A stretch of DNA of 64,000 nt, from the NCBI GenBank assembly GCA_018238625.1, contig JABCSY010000009.1, positions 1 to 64,000 of the forward strand, given 5' to 3'. A model generated the notes under the pieces. It saw only the letters and a list, made by a program, of their open reading frames with translations. It was not told the origin of the DNA and did no database searches. A program made the translations under genes and the position numbers. Of this stretch, positions 1 through 8,642 are shown piece by piece. Source of the stretch: Promethearchaeota archaeon. GTDB lineage: Archaea > Asgardarchaeota > Lokiarchaeia > Sigyniarchaeales > SOKP01. Positions within the stretch are counted from its first letter, which is position 1, and each line of letters begins with the position of its first letter.

Positions 1-597
1 TTCTATAACTTTTTCTTCAAGACTTCTTCCTGGAGCCTCAACATTGATGTCTTGTAATGCAAATGTAATTTTTTCGCTCGACGCTAACAACTCCTTTCTT
101 TCGTTTTTCCACAAATCTTTCACGCGATTTATTAAATCGATTAAGCCAATTCTTCCAAAACGGTTTTCTTTGGGAAAATATGTGCCGGCAAAGAAAGGTT
201 TTTTATCTGGGGTCATTAGAATCGTTAGTGGCCAACCACCGGAGTTGGTCATAATTTGGCAGACCGTCATATATATTTTATCGATGTCAGGGCGTTCTTC
301 CCGGTCGACTTTAATAGATACAAAAACATCGTTCATAAATTTAGCAACAGTAGGGTCTTCAAAAGATTCGTGTGCCATTACATGGCACCAATGGCAAGTA
401 GAGTAGCCAACTGAAAGAAATATCGGTTTATCTTCCATCTTTGCTTTTTCAAAAGCCTCTTCTCCCCAAGGATACCAATCTACTGGATTTTCAGCGTGTT
501 GCAGTAAGTAAGGGCTTTTTTCAGTTATTAATTTATTGAATTTTTTCTTATGTTGACGCTCATCTTTTTGTTTTTTGTTTTCTTCTATAGTTTTCAC
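1..597 (-). CDS. DUF255 thioredoxin-like protein (YyaL/SSP411 family), C-terminus off the window
   Basis: The first 199 residues of a protein that runs off the left edge. They read as the N-terminal thioredoxin-fold domain of the DUF255/YyaL/spermatogenesis-associated-20 family. The segments [16 protein letters not shown], the redox-like CHWCH motif, ESFEDP and [10 protein letters not shown] are family hallmarks. Full-length members are about 600-700 residues, with an (alpha/alpha)6 barrel after this domain, so most of the gene is missing here. The start is a GTG at 597; no ATG fits upstream of the conserved region. The biochemical function of the family is not established. It lies 6 bp downstream of the nitroreductase gene on the same strand and is probably co-transcribed. 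Confidence 0.88.
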   Translation of the reverse strand, partial: MKTIEENKKQKDERQHKKKFNKLITEKSPYLLQHAENPVDWYPWGEEAFEKAKMEDKPIFLSVGYSTCHWCHVMAHESFEDPTVAKFMNDVFVSIKVDREERPDIDKIYMTVCQIMTNSGGWPLTILMTPDKKPFFAGTYFPKENRFGRIGLIDLINRVKDLWKNERKELLASSEKITFALQDINVEAPGRSLEEKVIE

Positions 598-603
598 CTA
601 TTA

Positions 604-1173
604 TTACTTGTTAAACGGTTTAGTAAATTCATCTATGAAAACGAATTCTTTAAATACCTTTCTTTCTGGTCTTGGATCCTCTTTAGATTTTTGAATATCG
701 GTTAACTCTTCTTTGAATTCTTTAGAACGTTTACCGATTACTATTAAGGAAATTAATCGCATGTGTTCCGGAATACCAAGCACTCTTTTCGCAGCATCTT
801 CATTAAAACCTGCGATAGGGTGCGCAACAAGACCTAATTCTGTAGCGCGGAGCATTATAAAAGCGCTCGCTAAACCCGTATCGAAAAGATAATATTGCCT
901 CTCTTTGATAACGCAATCGTTTTTTACTTCGCTAAACACTGCGATAATTAACGAACCTAATTCTACCCACTTGTTAGTTAATGATAACGACTTGTGAAGT
1001 TTTTCGAGTTGCTCTTTATCGCGAACAAATACATAGCTCCATGGTTGTTTATTAAAGCAAGATGGCGCTAATCGCGCTGATCCGGCTAAATCTTCTATTA
1101 ATTCGTCGGAAACCTCAACTGATTCAAGAGATCTATATGCTCTTCTTTTTTCAATCGCAATTTTTACATCCAT
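604..1173 (-). CDS. nitroreductase family protein
   Basis: A 189-residue FMN-dependent nitroreductase-fold protein of usual length for the short subfamily. The N-terminal IEKRRAYRSLE segment is the typical phosphate/FMN-binding start ('RRSxR'). The block around residues 35-45 (ARLAPSCFNKQPWSYVF) and the later DTGLASAFIMLRATELGL and GIPEHMRLISLIVIGKR segments match the family core. Substrate cannot be read from sequence; members reduce nitro compounds, quinones, enones or flavins with NAD(P)H. It is followed 6 bp later by the DUF255 gene. No transmembrane or extra domains are visible. Confidence 0.88.
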   Translation of the reverse strand: MDVKIAIEKRRAYRSLESVEVSDELIEDLAGSARLAPSCFNKQPWSYVFVRDKEQLEKLHKSLSLTNKWVELGSLIIAVFSEVKNDCVIKERQYYLFDTGLASAFIMLRATELGLVAHPIAGFNEDAAKRVLGIPEHMRLISLIVIGKRSKEFKEELTDIQKSKEDPRPERKVFKEFVFIDEFTKPFNK

Positions 1174-1392
1174 ATTTTAACACCTTTAAAAAAATGTTTT
1201 GGAATCTTAAATTTGAAGATTTCATTTATGATTGAAACCTAATTAACTAAAAAATATTTAAAGAATATCAATATGCGCCTTATTAGATATTAACTTTCTA
1301 AATTAATTCTTTTGAGATATAGCTCTTTGATTTGGAATTTTTGCGAAAAAAGATAAATAATACATAAAGAAATAATTAGAAAAAAATAAAAA

Positions 1393-1836
1393 TTACTTTG
1401 CTTTTAGGGCTATAACTGCGGAACCTTGCGTCGTAATTCTTTCGTCTTGAGTTTCGCTTAGAACGCTAATTTCGACCAGATTTTCGCCGTTTTCAGAGTA
1501 CTTTTTCAATACTTTTCCTTTTAACATTAAAGTATCGTTTTCACTCGTCATACCAGCAAACCTTATCTTGAAGTCTTTTAACACGCCTCCTTTTGCCCAA
1601 TCAGTAATGTAGGAACCGACTGTTGACATAACAAGCATTCCATGGGCGATACATCCAGGAAGTTTAGCTATTTTCGCAAACCCCTCGTCGTAATGAATTT
1701 TATTATAATCTCCAGATGCTGATGCGTAATCTATTAGCTGCTGTCGAACAATTGGTCCCTTTTTTGATGTAGGTAATTCCATTCCCGTTGAAATATCTTC
1801 AAAAAACAAATCTTTTTTAGAATCTTCTTTAGACAA
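1393..1836 (-). CDS. MaoC-like (R)-specific enoyl/hydroxyacyl hydratase subunit
   Basis: A 147-residue single hot-dog domain. The hydratase-2 motif is present as SGDYNKIHYDEGFA, with the expected catalytic Asp43 and His48, followed by the GCIAHGMLVMS segment that forms the substrate tunnel. Such proteins hydrate or dehydrate (R)-3-hydroxyacyl thioesters. The gene starts 21 bp after the stop of the hot-dog gene at 1858-2298. The two together look like an active MaoC subunit plus a non-catalytic partner, as in the mycobacterial HadAB dehydratase. Whether the acyl carrier is CoA or ACP cannot be told from sequence. Confidence 0.85.
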   Translation of the reverse strand: MSKEDSKKDLFFEDISTGMELPTSKKGPIVRQQLIDYASASGDYNKIHYDEGFAKIAKLPGCIAHGMLVMSTVGSYITDWAKGGVLKDFKIRFAGMTSENDTLMLKGKVLKKYSENGENLVEISVLSETQDERITTQGSAVIALKAK

Positions 1837-1857
1837 TTTTCAAATCACCTTTTAAAT

Positions 1858-2298
1858 TTAATGGAACACGATTAACGAAATGATTAGATCAAAAACCTTT
1901 TCTCCAGTATCCTTGTTTTTTCCACTTGTGACCGCCGTGATTAAATCCATCTTACCTCTTTTGCCTTCCTTTTCAACAATATTTTTGACTTTGGTTTGAT
2001 ATGTAATGGTATCTCCGGCACAACATTGAGAGTAATACTTAATTTCTCTTCCACCATCTAATAGTTTTCTAAAATCTATCCCCAAAGTTGAAAAGAAGTT
2101 ATTATCTGAGAAGGTCATTCTCGTGTAAAAAGTAGTAGGAACAGGTATGTCTTTAAAACCTTGATTTTTGGCTTCATCGATGTCGTAATAAACTGGGTTC
2201 GAATCTCTTATCGCGTTAGCAAAATGAGAGACGCGCCAACGAGTAATAACCATTTCTTTTGGTGTAAATTCGTATCCAATGAATTTTCTATCAATCAT
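1858..2298 (-). CDS. FAS1-like/MaoC N-terminal dehydratase domain protein, partner subunit
   Basis: A 146-residue hot-dog protein of the 'MaoC dehydratase N-terminal / FAS1-like dehydratase' type. The N-terminal IGYEF...VTRWRVSHFANAIRDSNPVYYD segment is characteristic. The hydratase motif is degenerate here: no SGDxN followed by His. In two-gene systems this partner is structural and binds the acyl chain, while the MaoC subunit just downstream (1393-1836) supplies the catalytic Asp/His. It is first in the minus-strand pair and diverges from the secreted protein at 2553. Role in a particular pathway is inferred only. Confidence 0.8.
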   Translation of the reverse strand: MIDRKFIGYEFTPKEMVITRWRVSHFANAIRDSNPVYYDIDEAKNQGFKDIPVPTTFYTRMTFSDNNFFSTLGIDFRKLLDGGREIKYYSQCCAGDTITYQTKVKNIVEKEGKRGKMDLITAVTSGKNKDTGEKVFDLIISLIVFH

Positions 2299-2552
2299 GT
2301 AACTTCTCTTTTAATTTTAATTAATTTTAATATGTTTAGATGTTTTAAAGGTTTTATTTACAAGCAGTATTTCCAACCTTTAATTCTACTTTTTTCTCGT
2401 TCATAACGATTTACTTCTTGAAGATTTTGGGTTTTATTTTTTTTTTATTTTCTTTTGTAAAAAATCCTCCCTTATTGTTTTAAATAGATAGTTCAATGAA
2501 ATCTATTATATCAAAATACTTATTAAATATTTATAATAATGGTGTAAAAATA

Positions 2553-3254
2553 ATGAATAAGCGAAAATTAGGATTTTTATTACTTGTATTGCTTATAATC
2601 TCTCTAAATTTGGCAACTGGTATAACTCAAGTAAAAGCTACTACGAAAATAGAAGAGATTAAGGCAACAGGTGATGCAAGAATTATGGAAGATTACCCAA
2701 ATACGAACTATGGCGCCGATCAGGCTATTAAGCTCTGGTATTCACCTAAGGAAGAGGGATACCTATTTTTTGATCTATACTCTCTTATAGAAAAAAATTA
2801 TACAAGTGTGATGTTAAGGATTCACATAGGCATGTCAACTTCCACAACAATTCAAGTTTTTCCTGTAATCGATTTATGGGATGAAGATATTATAGAATGG
2901 AGTAATGCCCCAGATGTTAACATGAGTATCATGTGCAGTCAATATATCCCCGTTACTACAAGAATTGGTTATATCAATGTTACCTCTATCGTATCAAATT
3001 TTACTTCTGGATTCACACGTTATTTTGGTTTCTATCTTAAACCTGTGATTAACGGATTGGATTTTTATAGTAAAGAATCTCCTGATGAAGAAAAACATCC
3101 TACTCTAGAAATTACTGTGCCTTCACAACCTGCTGGACCTTCACAACCTAGTATCGCAGGATTTGAGGTAACTATAGCAATTTTTGGAATGTTAGGCGTA
3201 ATATTTATACTGGTAATTAACAAAAGAAAAATAACAAAAAAAAATCCAAGATGA
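2553..3254 (+). CDS. secreted DNRLRE-domain surface protein with C-terminal membrane anchor
   Basis: A Sec signal peptide (LGFLLLVLLIISLNLATG) follows a Lys/Arg-rich start. I chose the ATG at 2553 over an in-frame ATG at 2496 because it puts the signal peptide at the N-terminus and follows GGTGTAAAAATA. The body has the DNRLRE beta-sandwich signature (GDARIMEDYPNTNYGAD, then EEGYLFFDL), found in extracellular and cell-wall proteins. A Pro/Ser linker leads to IAGFEVTIAIFGMLGVIFILV and a basic tail, an architecture like archaeal CTERM sorting signals. It is probably a surface-anchored adhesive or structural protein; the ligand is unknown. Confidence 0.75.
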   Translation: MNKRKLGFLLLVLLIISLNLATGITQVKATTKIEEIKATGDARIMEDYPNTNYGADQAIKLWYSPKEEGYLFFDLYSLIEKNYTSVMLRIHIGMSTSTTIQVFPVIDLWDEDIIEWSNAPDVNMSIMCSQYIPVTTRIGYINVTSIVSNFTSGFTRYFGFYLKPVINGLDFYSKESPDEEKHPTLEITVPSQPAGPSQPSIAGFEVTIAIFGMLGVIFILVINKRKITKKNPR

Positions 3255-3306
3255 AAAAAAATTTATGAGATATAAAGAGAGTAAATTTACATTCAAACTT
3301 TAAAAC

Positions 3307-3316
3307 TTTTTTTTTT
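3307..3316 (+). terminator. oligo-T run downstream of the DNRLRE gene
   Basis: A run of ten T, with further T-rich sequence after it, lies about 50 bp past the stop at 3254. Archaeal RNA polymerase terminates intrinsically at such tracts. No stem-loop is needed or seen. Confidence 0.35.
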
Positions 3317-3472
3317 CATTTTTATTTCTTTCAAAGAAAGATATCTAGAGCTATCTGATGAAAATATTCAGATTATCAATTATAAAAGTTTTAAATACAT
3401 TCTTTTAATTAATAGTATTACAAGATTCGAAAATTAATAAAATATAAATTTAATATCATCGTGAGTTAAGAT

Positions 3473-4093
3473 ATGGAAAAAAAAAGTTTGGGACTATTCT
3501 TAGTTGTTCTGGGATTTATCTTTCTTGGCATTGCTGTGGTTACGATTTGGAGTATGTTTTTCGGCTTTGATGCGACTAAAGGGTTATACATCGTTTTAGC
3601 AATTCCTTTAATGGTCTTTAGTGTTACTACTATATTTTTCGGGTTTTATTTAATTACAAGAGTAAGTTTAGGTTTAAAGACTAAAGGATTAATCTTATTA
3701 GTAGACGGGCTAATACCAATAATTGCTTCCGCGTATGCTATGTTAGATCCCCGACTTAGCGTGATTAATGACATACGAATTCTGGTATTATTACCATTAA
3801 CGCTCGTGGGCATTTTTATTATAGTTTATAGCATTTTTCTATTAACTGCTGAGGCATATATAGATGGAATTAAAACCAGAAAAAGAGCAAACAAAATATT
3901 AGGAATAATTTCTATTGCAATAGGACTTGTTAATATAGCTGCGTTTATTGTATTAACATCTATCTCTGGGGAACAGCCAGTTATTTTATCGGTATTTTGG
4001 TTATTAATTGGGGCTATTTCAATTTATTTTGGCGTTCATTTATTTATCAAGAAAGTCGAAGAGAAAAAAAAGTATACAAAAAGGAAAAGATAA
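3473..4093 (+). CDS. polytopic membrane protein, unknown function
   Basis: A 206-residue protein with about six hydrophobic segments: roughly residues 6-30, 40-63, 70-90, 103-124, 143-163 and 170-192. A short basic cytoplasmic tail (KKVEEKKKYTKRKR) closes it. No enzyme motif or family signature is recognisable. It stands alone between the DNRLRE gene and the convergent aldolase-Fae gene. The positive-inside rule puts the C-terminus in the cytoplasm. Confidence 0.7.
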   Translation: MEKKSLGLFLVVLGFIFLGIAVVTIWSMFFGFDATKGLYIVLAIPLMVFSVTTIFFGFYLITRVSLGLKTKGLILLVDGLIPIIASAYAMLDPRLSVINDIRILVLLPLTLVGIFIIVYSIFLLTAEAYIDGIKTRKRANKILGIISIAIGLVNIAAFIVLTSISGEQPVILSVFWLLIGAISIYFGVHLFIKKVEEKKKYTKRKR

Positions 4094-4134
4094 AAGAAAA
4101 ATAAAAAAATAAATTATTTATTTTAGCATTCTAT

Positions 4135-5625
4135 TTACGGATCGTTCCTGAAAGGATGACGCGCATTATCTGCGTTTTGGATACCGTCATCTACCGTTGG
4201 TAACCCTTCCATAGCCTTTCGAATGGCGTTTCTTGTAGCTTTATAGTTATTAATAAATACGCGTTTTCGAGCGCTCGCGCTAGGATGTACAAATACATTT
4301 ACAATTATTAGGATATCTTCTGCGGCTTCTTTAGGAAGAATTCCATCCTCTACGCATTTCATTACCGCTTTTGCTACTGCTGCTTGAGCAGGCCCATAAG
4401 TTAAACTTGCGTGGCGCATGGAAGTGATTTTAACTGTAGGGATCATAACAGTTGCAGGTTTAACTTGCATGTTTGGTTCGAGAATTACTTGTAATCCTTC
4501 ACGCCCTTTCGCTGGATGAGTTAAAGCGCGAGCGAAAGCGTCACCTACGGGTCCTTTTTTATTTCCTATTAAAAGATCTATATGTGCTAACTCTGCTCTA
4601 CTACCAACTAGCGACTCTCCGACTTTTAGGCTGAAACCAGAAATCTTTTCAGGCGTTACACCCACTGCGTAAAAACGACTCGTTAGTTCTTTATCGTCGA
4701 TCTTGAACTTAATTTCTTTCTTTTCGATATATCCTAACTTTTCAAGTTCGACTCTAAATTCGTCTTGGAGTTCGTAGGAAAGAGCGTCTCCTAAAATGAT
4801 CGGGCTTCTAGTTGTGCCTACTGGAATGCCCATCAAATTCAAGCACTCTTTGGCGCCTAGGGCTCCAGAATTGATTAGCATTCGAGCTAACTTTTGCACT
4901 TTCTTTTGTAGAGTTTGTGCTTCAATTAACCGATTGTTTTTTACATGGTCGTACATTTCGAGCCATACCTTAGGAATGACATTAGCAGAGCCAAGTATGC
5001 AACCCGCAGCGCCACCAGCTAAAGCACCTAGTACATTTTCGTCCCACCCTATTAGAACGGAAATTTTATCGCTTACTTTCTCTAATAACGCAGAGAAGTA
5101 TTTGTAGTCACCGCTAGAATCCTTTATCGCAACGAAATTATCAATATCAACCAGATCTTCTACAACAGTCCAAGGCAATTCTACTCCAGTACAGACGGGA
5201 ATATTGTACAACACCAAGGGTATATCGGTTTTTTCTGCTATCCTAAAATAATGGTCGTACAACCCTTTTGCCTTAGGTTTGAGATAATAAGGCGTTACAA
5301 TTATAGCCGCGTCTGCACCGATGTCTGTTGCAGCTTTAGTAGCATCTATTACCAATTTTGTTCCAGTCTCTCCAGTCCCAGCAATTACAGGAACTCTACC
5401 GTTCGTTTCGTCGACGACTATTTCTATGACTCTCAAACGTTCTTCAAAAGTCATGTTAACGAATTCTCCAGTCGTCCCTACCGGAACAAGTCCCGTAACT
5501 CCTTGGTCTATGAGATGGTTGACTAAATTTCTAAGGTTTTCTTCGTTAATTGATTCATCTTCTTTGTTAAAAGGAGTTACTAATGCCGGCATAACTCCTG
5601 TTGGTCTAAAATCAAATTTACCCAT
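4135..5625 (-). CDS. fusion of a DapA-family class I aldolase with a formaldehyde-activating enzyme (Fae) domain
   Basis: Two complete enzymes in one 496-residue chain. Residues 1-300 are a DHDPS/NAL-superfamily TIM barrel with GTTGE (50-54), the conserved Tyr140 in YNIP and Schiff-base Lys168 in IKDSSG. The Arg that follows the Tyr in true dihydrodipicolinate synthases (YNxPxRTG) is Cys here (YNIPVCTG), so DHDPS activity is unlikely. Residues about 331-485 are Fae, with VGESLVG, AHIDLLIG (catalytic-type His348), GPVGDAFARAL, LEPNMQVKPATVM and GPAQAAVAKAV. Fae condenses formaldehyde with tetrahydromethanopterin. A short linker (301-330) joins them. The gene starts 18 bp after the stop of the 428-aa gene, so the two form an operon. 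The aldolase substrate is unknown; a formaldehyde-yielding cleavage would fit. Confidence 0.92.
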   Translation of the reverse strand: MGKFDFRPTGVMPALVTPFNKEDESINEENLRNLVNHLIDQGVTGLVPVGTTGEFVNMTFEERLRVIEIVVDETNGRVPVIAGTGETGTKLVIDATKAATDIGADAAIIVTPYYLKPKAKGLYDHYFRIAEKTDIPLVLYNIPVCTGVELPWTVVEDLVDIDNFVAIKDSSGDYKYFSALLEKVSDKISVLIGWDENVLGALAGGAAGCILGSANVIPKVWLEMYDHVKNNRLIEAQTLQKKVQKLARMLINSGALGAKECLNLMGIPVGTTRSPIILGDALSYELQDEFRVELEKLGYIEKKEIKFKIDDKELTSRFYAVGVTPEKISGFSLKVGESLVGSRAELAHIDLLIGNKKGPVGDAFARALTHPAKGREGLQVILEPNMQVKPATVMIPTVKITSMRHASLTYGPAQAAVAKAVMKCVEDGILPKEAAEDILIIVNVFVHPSASARKRVFINNYKATRNAIRKAMEGLPTVDDGIQNADNARHPFRNDP

Positions 5626-5643
5626 TTAAATTTACCTCTATTT

Positions 5644-6930
5644 TTATTTTCTATGATGTAAATTTTTAGCAGCTATAAATGTTAGTCCCCTTTTAGTTAG
5701 GGCTTCAGCTGTAGTATTAATAGCTTCGTATCGGTCGAGAAGATTTATGCGTAATGCTTCCCAAATTCCCGCTTCTTCAATAGCTTCCTTAGTCATGAAA
5801 TATTCGAGAATATCCGTAGGATGTTCCCGTTTTTCGTCAACTTCCACATTTGCTCCTTCATGTTTGGCACTTACATTCTTCACTTTCGTGGCCAATTCCA
5901 TTAGTTCATCTCGACGGTCGTAAGGTTGTCTTACAATACTTTTATAGGTCTCAGTTATATGGTGTTCTATTCGTACTACATCCTCAAAGCCAAATTCTTT
6001 TCTTATATAGGCAGTTACTTCAATAGTTTCGTTATTAACTGAATTGGCAAGGTTAAAGCCAATCAAGGGGCTAGTTCCATCTTCACGAGCAAACAATTTG
6101 GCAGTCATTAAAGTCCAAAGACAAGCGTAAGGATTATCGTTTCCTAAATAGACTGAAATTTTAAACTCGTTATTAATACCAAGTTTATGGATGATATAAC
6201 CTAATAAAACGGTACCAAGATTCACGTTAAGAACTTGTTGGATTCCATAGTTAGTATAATAATAAAGATATTCATCAAACCATTTTAATGGAAAGTTGTT
6301 TGGCATTCCAACGCCTCCAAAATAGCCCGTAATAGTTTCAGGTCCACCAAGATGTACATTGACAGGCATACCATCTGGACCTGGGGCAGTTCCCTTAGTG
6401 TCAAGAGTTTCGACCCATGTCGCCCCAATAATTTGCATCGCCGCTGCCATAGCTAGTAAATCCCCGTCCTCTTCTTGTTCTTTCATGTATCTTACGCGAA
6501 TAATTCTACCAGGTACTAACTTTTGATTTTCAACGGCGTCTCTTACCATATCCATTAAGAAAGGAAAGTAATTACACGCAGAAAGTTCTAATGTTACAGC
6601 AAAGTCTTCGTCGAAAGTCAATTCAGATGTTTTATCGCCTAAAATCTTTTTTCTATAATCTGCTATGCTAATAAATGAATTTTTGTCGCGTTGAGAAATC
6701 AACCACTCAATATCCTTAACATATTCTGGCTTTTTCTTTTTTAACTTTTCGAGTAAGTTTTCTACTTTACTGGCTTCTTCTGCCTTTCTATTAATCTCTT
6801 CTATTCCGCCATATTTGTCTACTATAGCTAAAAGATCGTTTATAAGTGGATTTTTTTCGTCCAATAAGAAATCGTTTATTACTTTTAATGCGTCATCTGG
6901 AATTTTCAATTTTTTTCTTAAATCGTTCAT
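5644..6930 (-). CDS. uncharacterised protein operonic with the aldolase-Fae fusion
   Basis: A 428-residue soluble protein that I do not recognise. The first 90 residues are charged and helical (EKLKKKKPEYVKDIEWL). From about residue 105 the sequence looks like an alpha/beta enzyme. Conspicuous segments are LELSACNYFPFLMDMVRDAV, RVRYMKEQEEDGDLLAMAAAMQIIGATWVET, GYFGGVGMPNNFPLKWFDEYLYYY and VVRIEHHITETYKSIVRQPYDRRDEL, with many acidic residues and a His-His pair that could be catalytic or metal-binding. No signal peptide or membrane segment is seen. It lies directly upstream of the aldolase-Fae gene on the same strand, so a joint pathway is likely, but no function can be assigned. Confidence 0.75.
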   Translation of the reverse strand: MNDLRKKLKIPDDALKVINDFLLDEKNPLINDLLAIVDKYGGIEEINRKAEEASKVENLLEKLKKKKPEYVKDIEWLISQRDKNSFISIADYRKKILGDKTSELTFDEDFAVTLELSACNYFPFLMDMVRDAVENQKLVPGRIIRVRYMKEQEEDGDLLAMAAAMQIIGATWVETLDTKGTAPGPDGMPVNVHLGGPETITGYFGGVGMPNNFPLKWFDEYLYYYTNYGIQQVLNVNLGTVLLGYIIHKLGINNEFKISVYLGNDNPYACLWTLMTAKLFAREDGTSPLIGFNLANSVNNETIEVTAYIRKEFGFEDVVRIEHHITETYKSIVRQPYDRRDELMELATKVKNVSAKHEGANVEVDEKREHPTDILEYFMTKEAIEEAGIWEALRINLLDRYEAINTTAEALTKRGLTFIAAKNLHHRK

Positions 6931-7139
6931 TTTATCATTTACCTTATTTTTTTGTTAATATTTTATACATGAATTTTGAATTCTACCCAAAGAATTCCCA
7001 TACTTCCAACTTTCATTGGAAGAGATCACAAATTTAATACATTTCATTATATTATAAATTTATTTGTACAATTGCAAAAAGTTTTAACAATATCCAAAAT
7101 TGATAACTAAAAGAATTTAATTTAATAAGAGTAACGAAA

Positions 7140-8498
7140 ATGTATAAACATAAAGTTTCGATTTTAGGGACTGGATTTATCGGTTTATGTAGTGCTGCGT
7201 GTTTCGCTGGGAAAGACATACAAGTCTTAGCGTCCACTCATAATGAAAAGAAAGCTAAAATGATTAACGAAGGAAAAGCACCATTTTACGAAGCGGATTT
7301 ACAAGAAATAATGGACGATATTAAAGCTAACAAGCCAGAACTGTTACAGTGTTTGCTGGATCCCGTAAAAGCGGTACTCGAAACGGATATTTCTATGATT
7401 ACTCAAGGTACTCCCATGCGAGAAGATAAAAGCATAGACTTAGGCTACATTGAGAGTACAGCTAGGGAAATAGGAGAAGCTCTAAAGCAAAAGGATAAGT
7501 ATCATTTAGTTGTTGTAAGATCTACTGTAGTTCCCGGTACTACGAGGAATCTGGTAGGAAAAACAATTACTGAAGTATCTGGAAAGGTTCCAGGAAAAGA
7601 TTTTGGCTTATGTATGCAACCGGAATTTTTAGCGGAGGGTCGTTCGATTGAAGATACGCTTCGCCCAGATAGGATTGTAATAGGTGAGATTGACAAGAAG
7701 AGTGGCGTTATGCTCCAAGAGTTTTACGAATATTTCTATGGTGACCACTTACAAAATTGCCCTGTGTTAAGGATGAATCTAGAAAGCGCTGAATTAGTTA
7801 AATATGGCAATAATTGCCTTTTATCTACTAAAATCAGCTATGCTAACGAATTCGCGAATTTTGCCGAGTTAGTACCAAATGTAGATGTAGCCCAAGTTAT
7901 GAAAGGAGTTGGGCTCGATTACAGATTAAATTCTCGATTTTTAAATGCTGGAGTTGGTTTTGGAGGTTCTTGCTTTCATAAAGACGTGAACGCAATAAAA
8001 GCATGGTCTAAATCAAAAGGATATACTTCAAGGTTATTGGAAGCAGTTTTAGGCATTAATGACGATCAAGCAATCCACATCGTCGATATGGCTGAACAAT
8101 TGGCAGGAAAATTAGCTGGTAAAAAAGTAACCTTATTGGGTCTTGCTTTTAAGCCAGGTACGGACGACATGCGAGAAGCTGCTAGTATTAGGGTCGTTAA
8201 CGAATTAAGAAAAAGAGGTATAACTAATATCATCGGATACGATCCTAAAGCAAATAAAACTGCCGAAGTGGAAATGGGAGATAAAATTAAATATGCCAAA
8301 TCAATTGAAGAAGCTTTAAAAGATTCTGAGTGTGCAATTTTAATTACAGAGTGGGATGATTTTGCAGCACTTACCCCAGATGACTTCAAAAAACATATGA
8401 GAGTTCCTAATTTAGTAGATGGAAGAAGGATTTATGATTATGAAATATTCAATAAAGCCTTACCATTTAGAGCAATTGGTCGCATAAATTTATCATAA
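7140..8498 (+). CDS. UDP-glucose 6-dehydrogenase family protein
   Basis: A 452-residue nucleotide-sugar dehydrogenase. The N-terminal Rossmann fold has GTGFIGL (residues 10-16). The middle carries RSTVVPGTT and QPEFLAEGRSIEDTLRPDRIVIG. The catalytic motif GFGGSCFHKD contains Cys278, and the C-terminal UDP-binding domain has LLGLAFKPGTDDMREAAS. These features fit NAD-dependent oxidation of a UDP-hexose to the uronate for surface glycans; UDP-glucose is the most likely substrate, but GDP-mannose or UDP-N-acetyl sugars cannot be excluded. It stands alone, with no glycosyltransferases next to it. Confidence 0.88.
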   Translation: MYKHKVSILGTGFIGLCSAACFAGKDIQVLASTHNEKKAKMINEGKAPFYEADLQEIMDDIKANKPELLQCLLDPVKAVLETDISMITQGTPMREDKSIDLGYIESTAREIGEALKQKDKYHLVVVRSTVVPGTTRNLVGKTITEVSGKVPGKDFGLCMQPEFLAEGRSIEDTLRPDRIVIGEIDKKSGVMLQEFYEYFYGDHLQNCPVLRMNLESAELVKYGNNCLLSTKISYANEFANFAELVPNVDVAQVMKGVGLDYRLNSRFLNAGVGFGGSCFHKDVNAIKAWSKSKGYTSRLLEAVLGINDDQAIHIVDMAEQLAGKLAGKKVTLLGLAFKPGTDDMREAASIRVVNELRKRGITNIIGYDPKANKTAEVEMGDKIKYAKSIEEALKDSECAILITEWDDFAALTPDDFKKHMRVPNLVDGRRIYDYEIFNKALPFRAIGRINLS

Positions 8499-8564
8499 GC
8501 TAATTCTTTTTTATAAAATATTTAAAAATATATCTATAGAATCGAAAAATCCTAAATTATTCCA

Positions 8565-8630
8565 AAGGTAGATTTATATTTTTACATAATAATAATTAGA
8601 TCAATCCATTAACGATAGAGTAAAAAATCA
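8565..8630 (+). repeat. upstream copy A of a duplicated promoter region
   Basis: About 66 bp just before the substrate-binding protein at 8643 that match 10358-10424 upstream of its paralogue. Shared blocks include AGGTAGATTTATATTTTTACA, then TCAATCCATT and GATAGAGT. The likeness suggests the promoter was duplicated with the gene. Confidence 0.8.
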
Positions 8631-8642
8631 ATTAGCTAAAAT

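Noticed and set aside
4135-5625. Calling this gene dihydrodipicolinate synthase
   Set aside because: The substrate-binding Arg after the catalytic Tyr is replaced by Cys and a Fae domain is attached.
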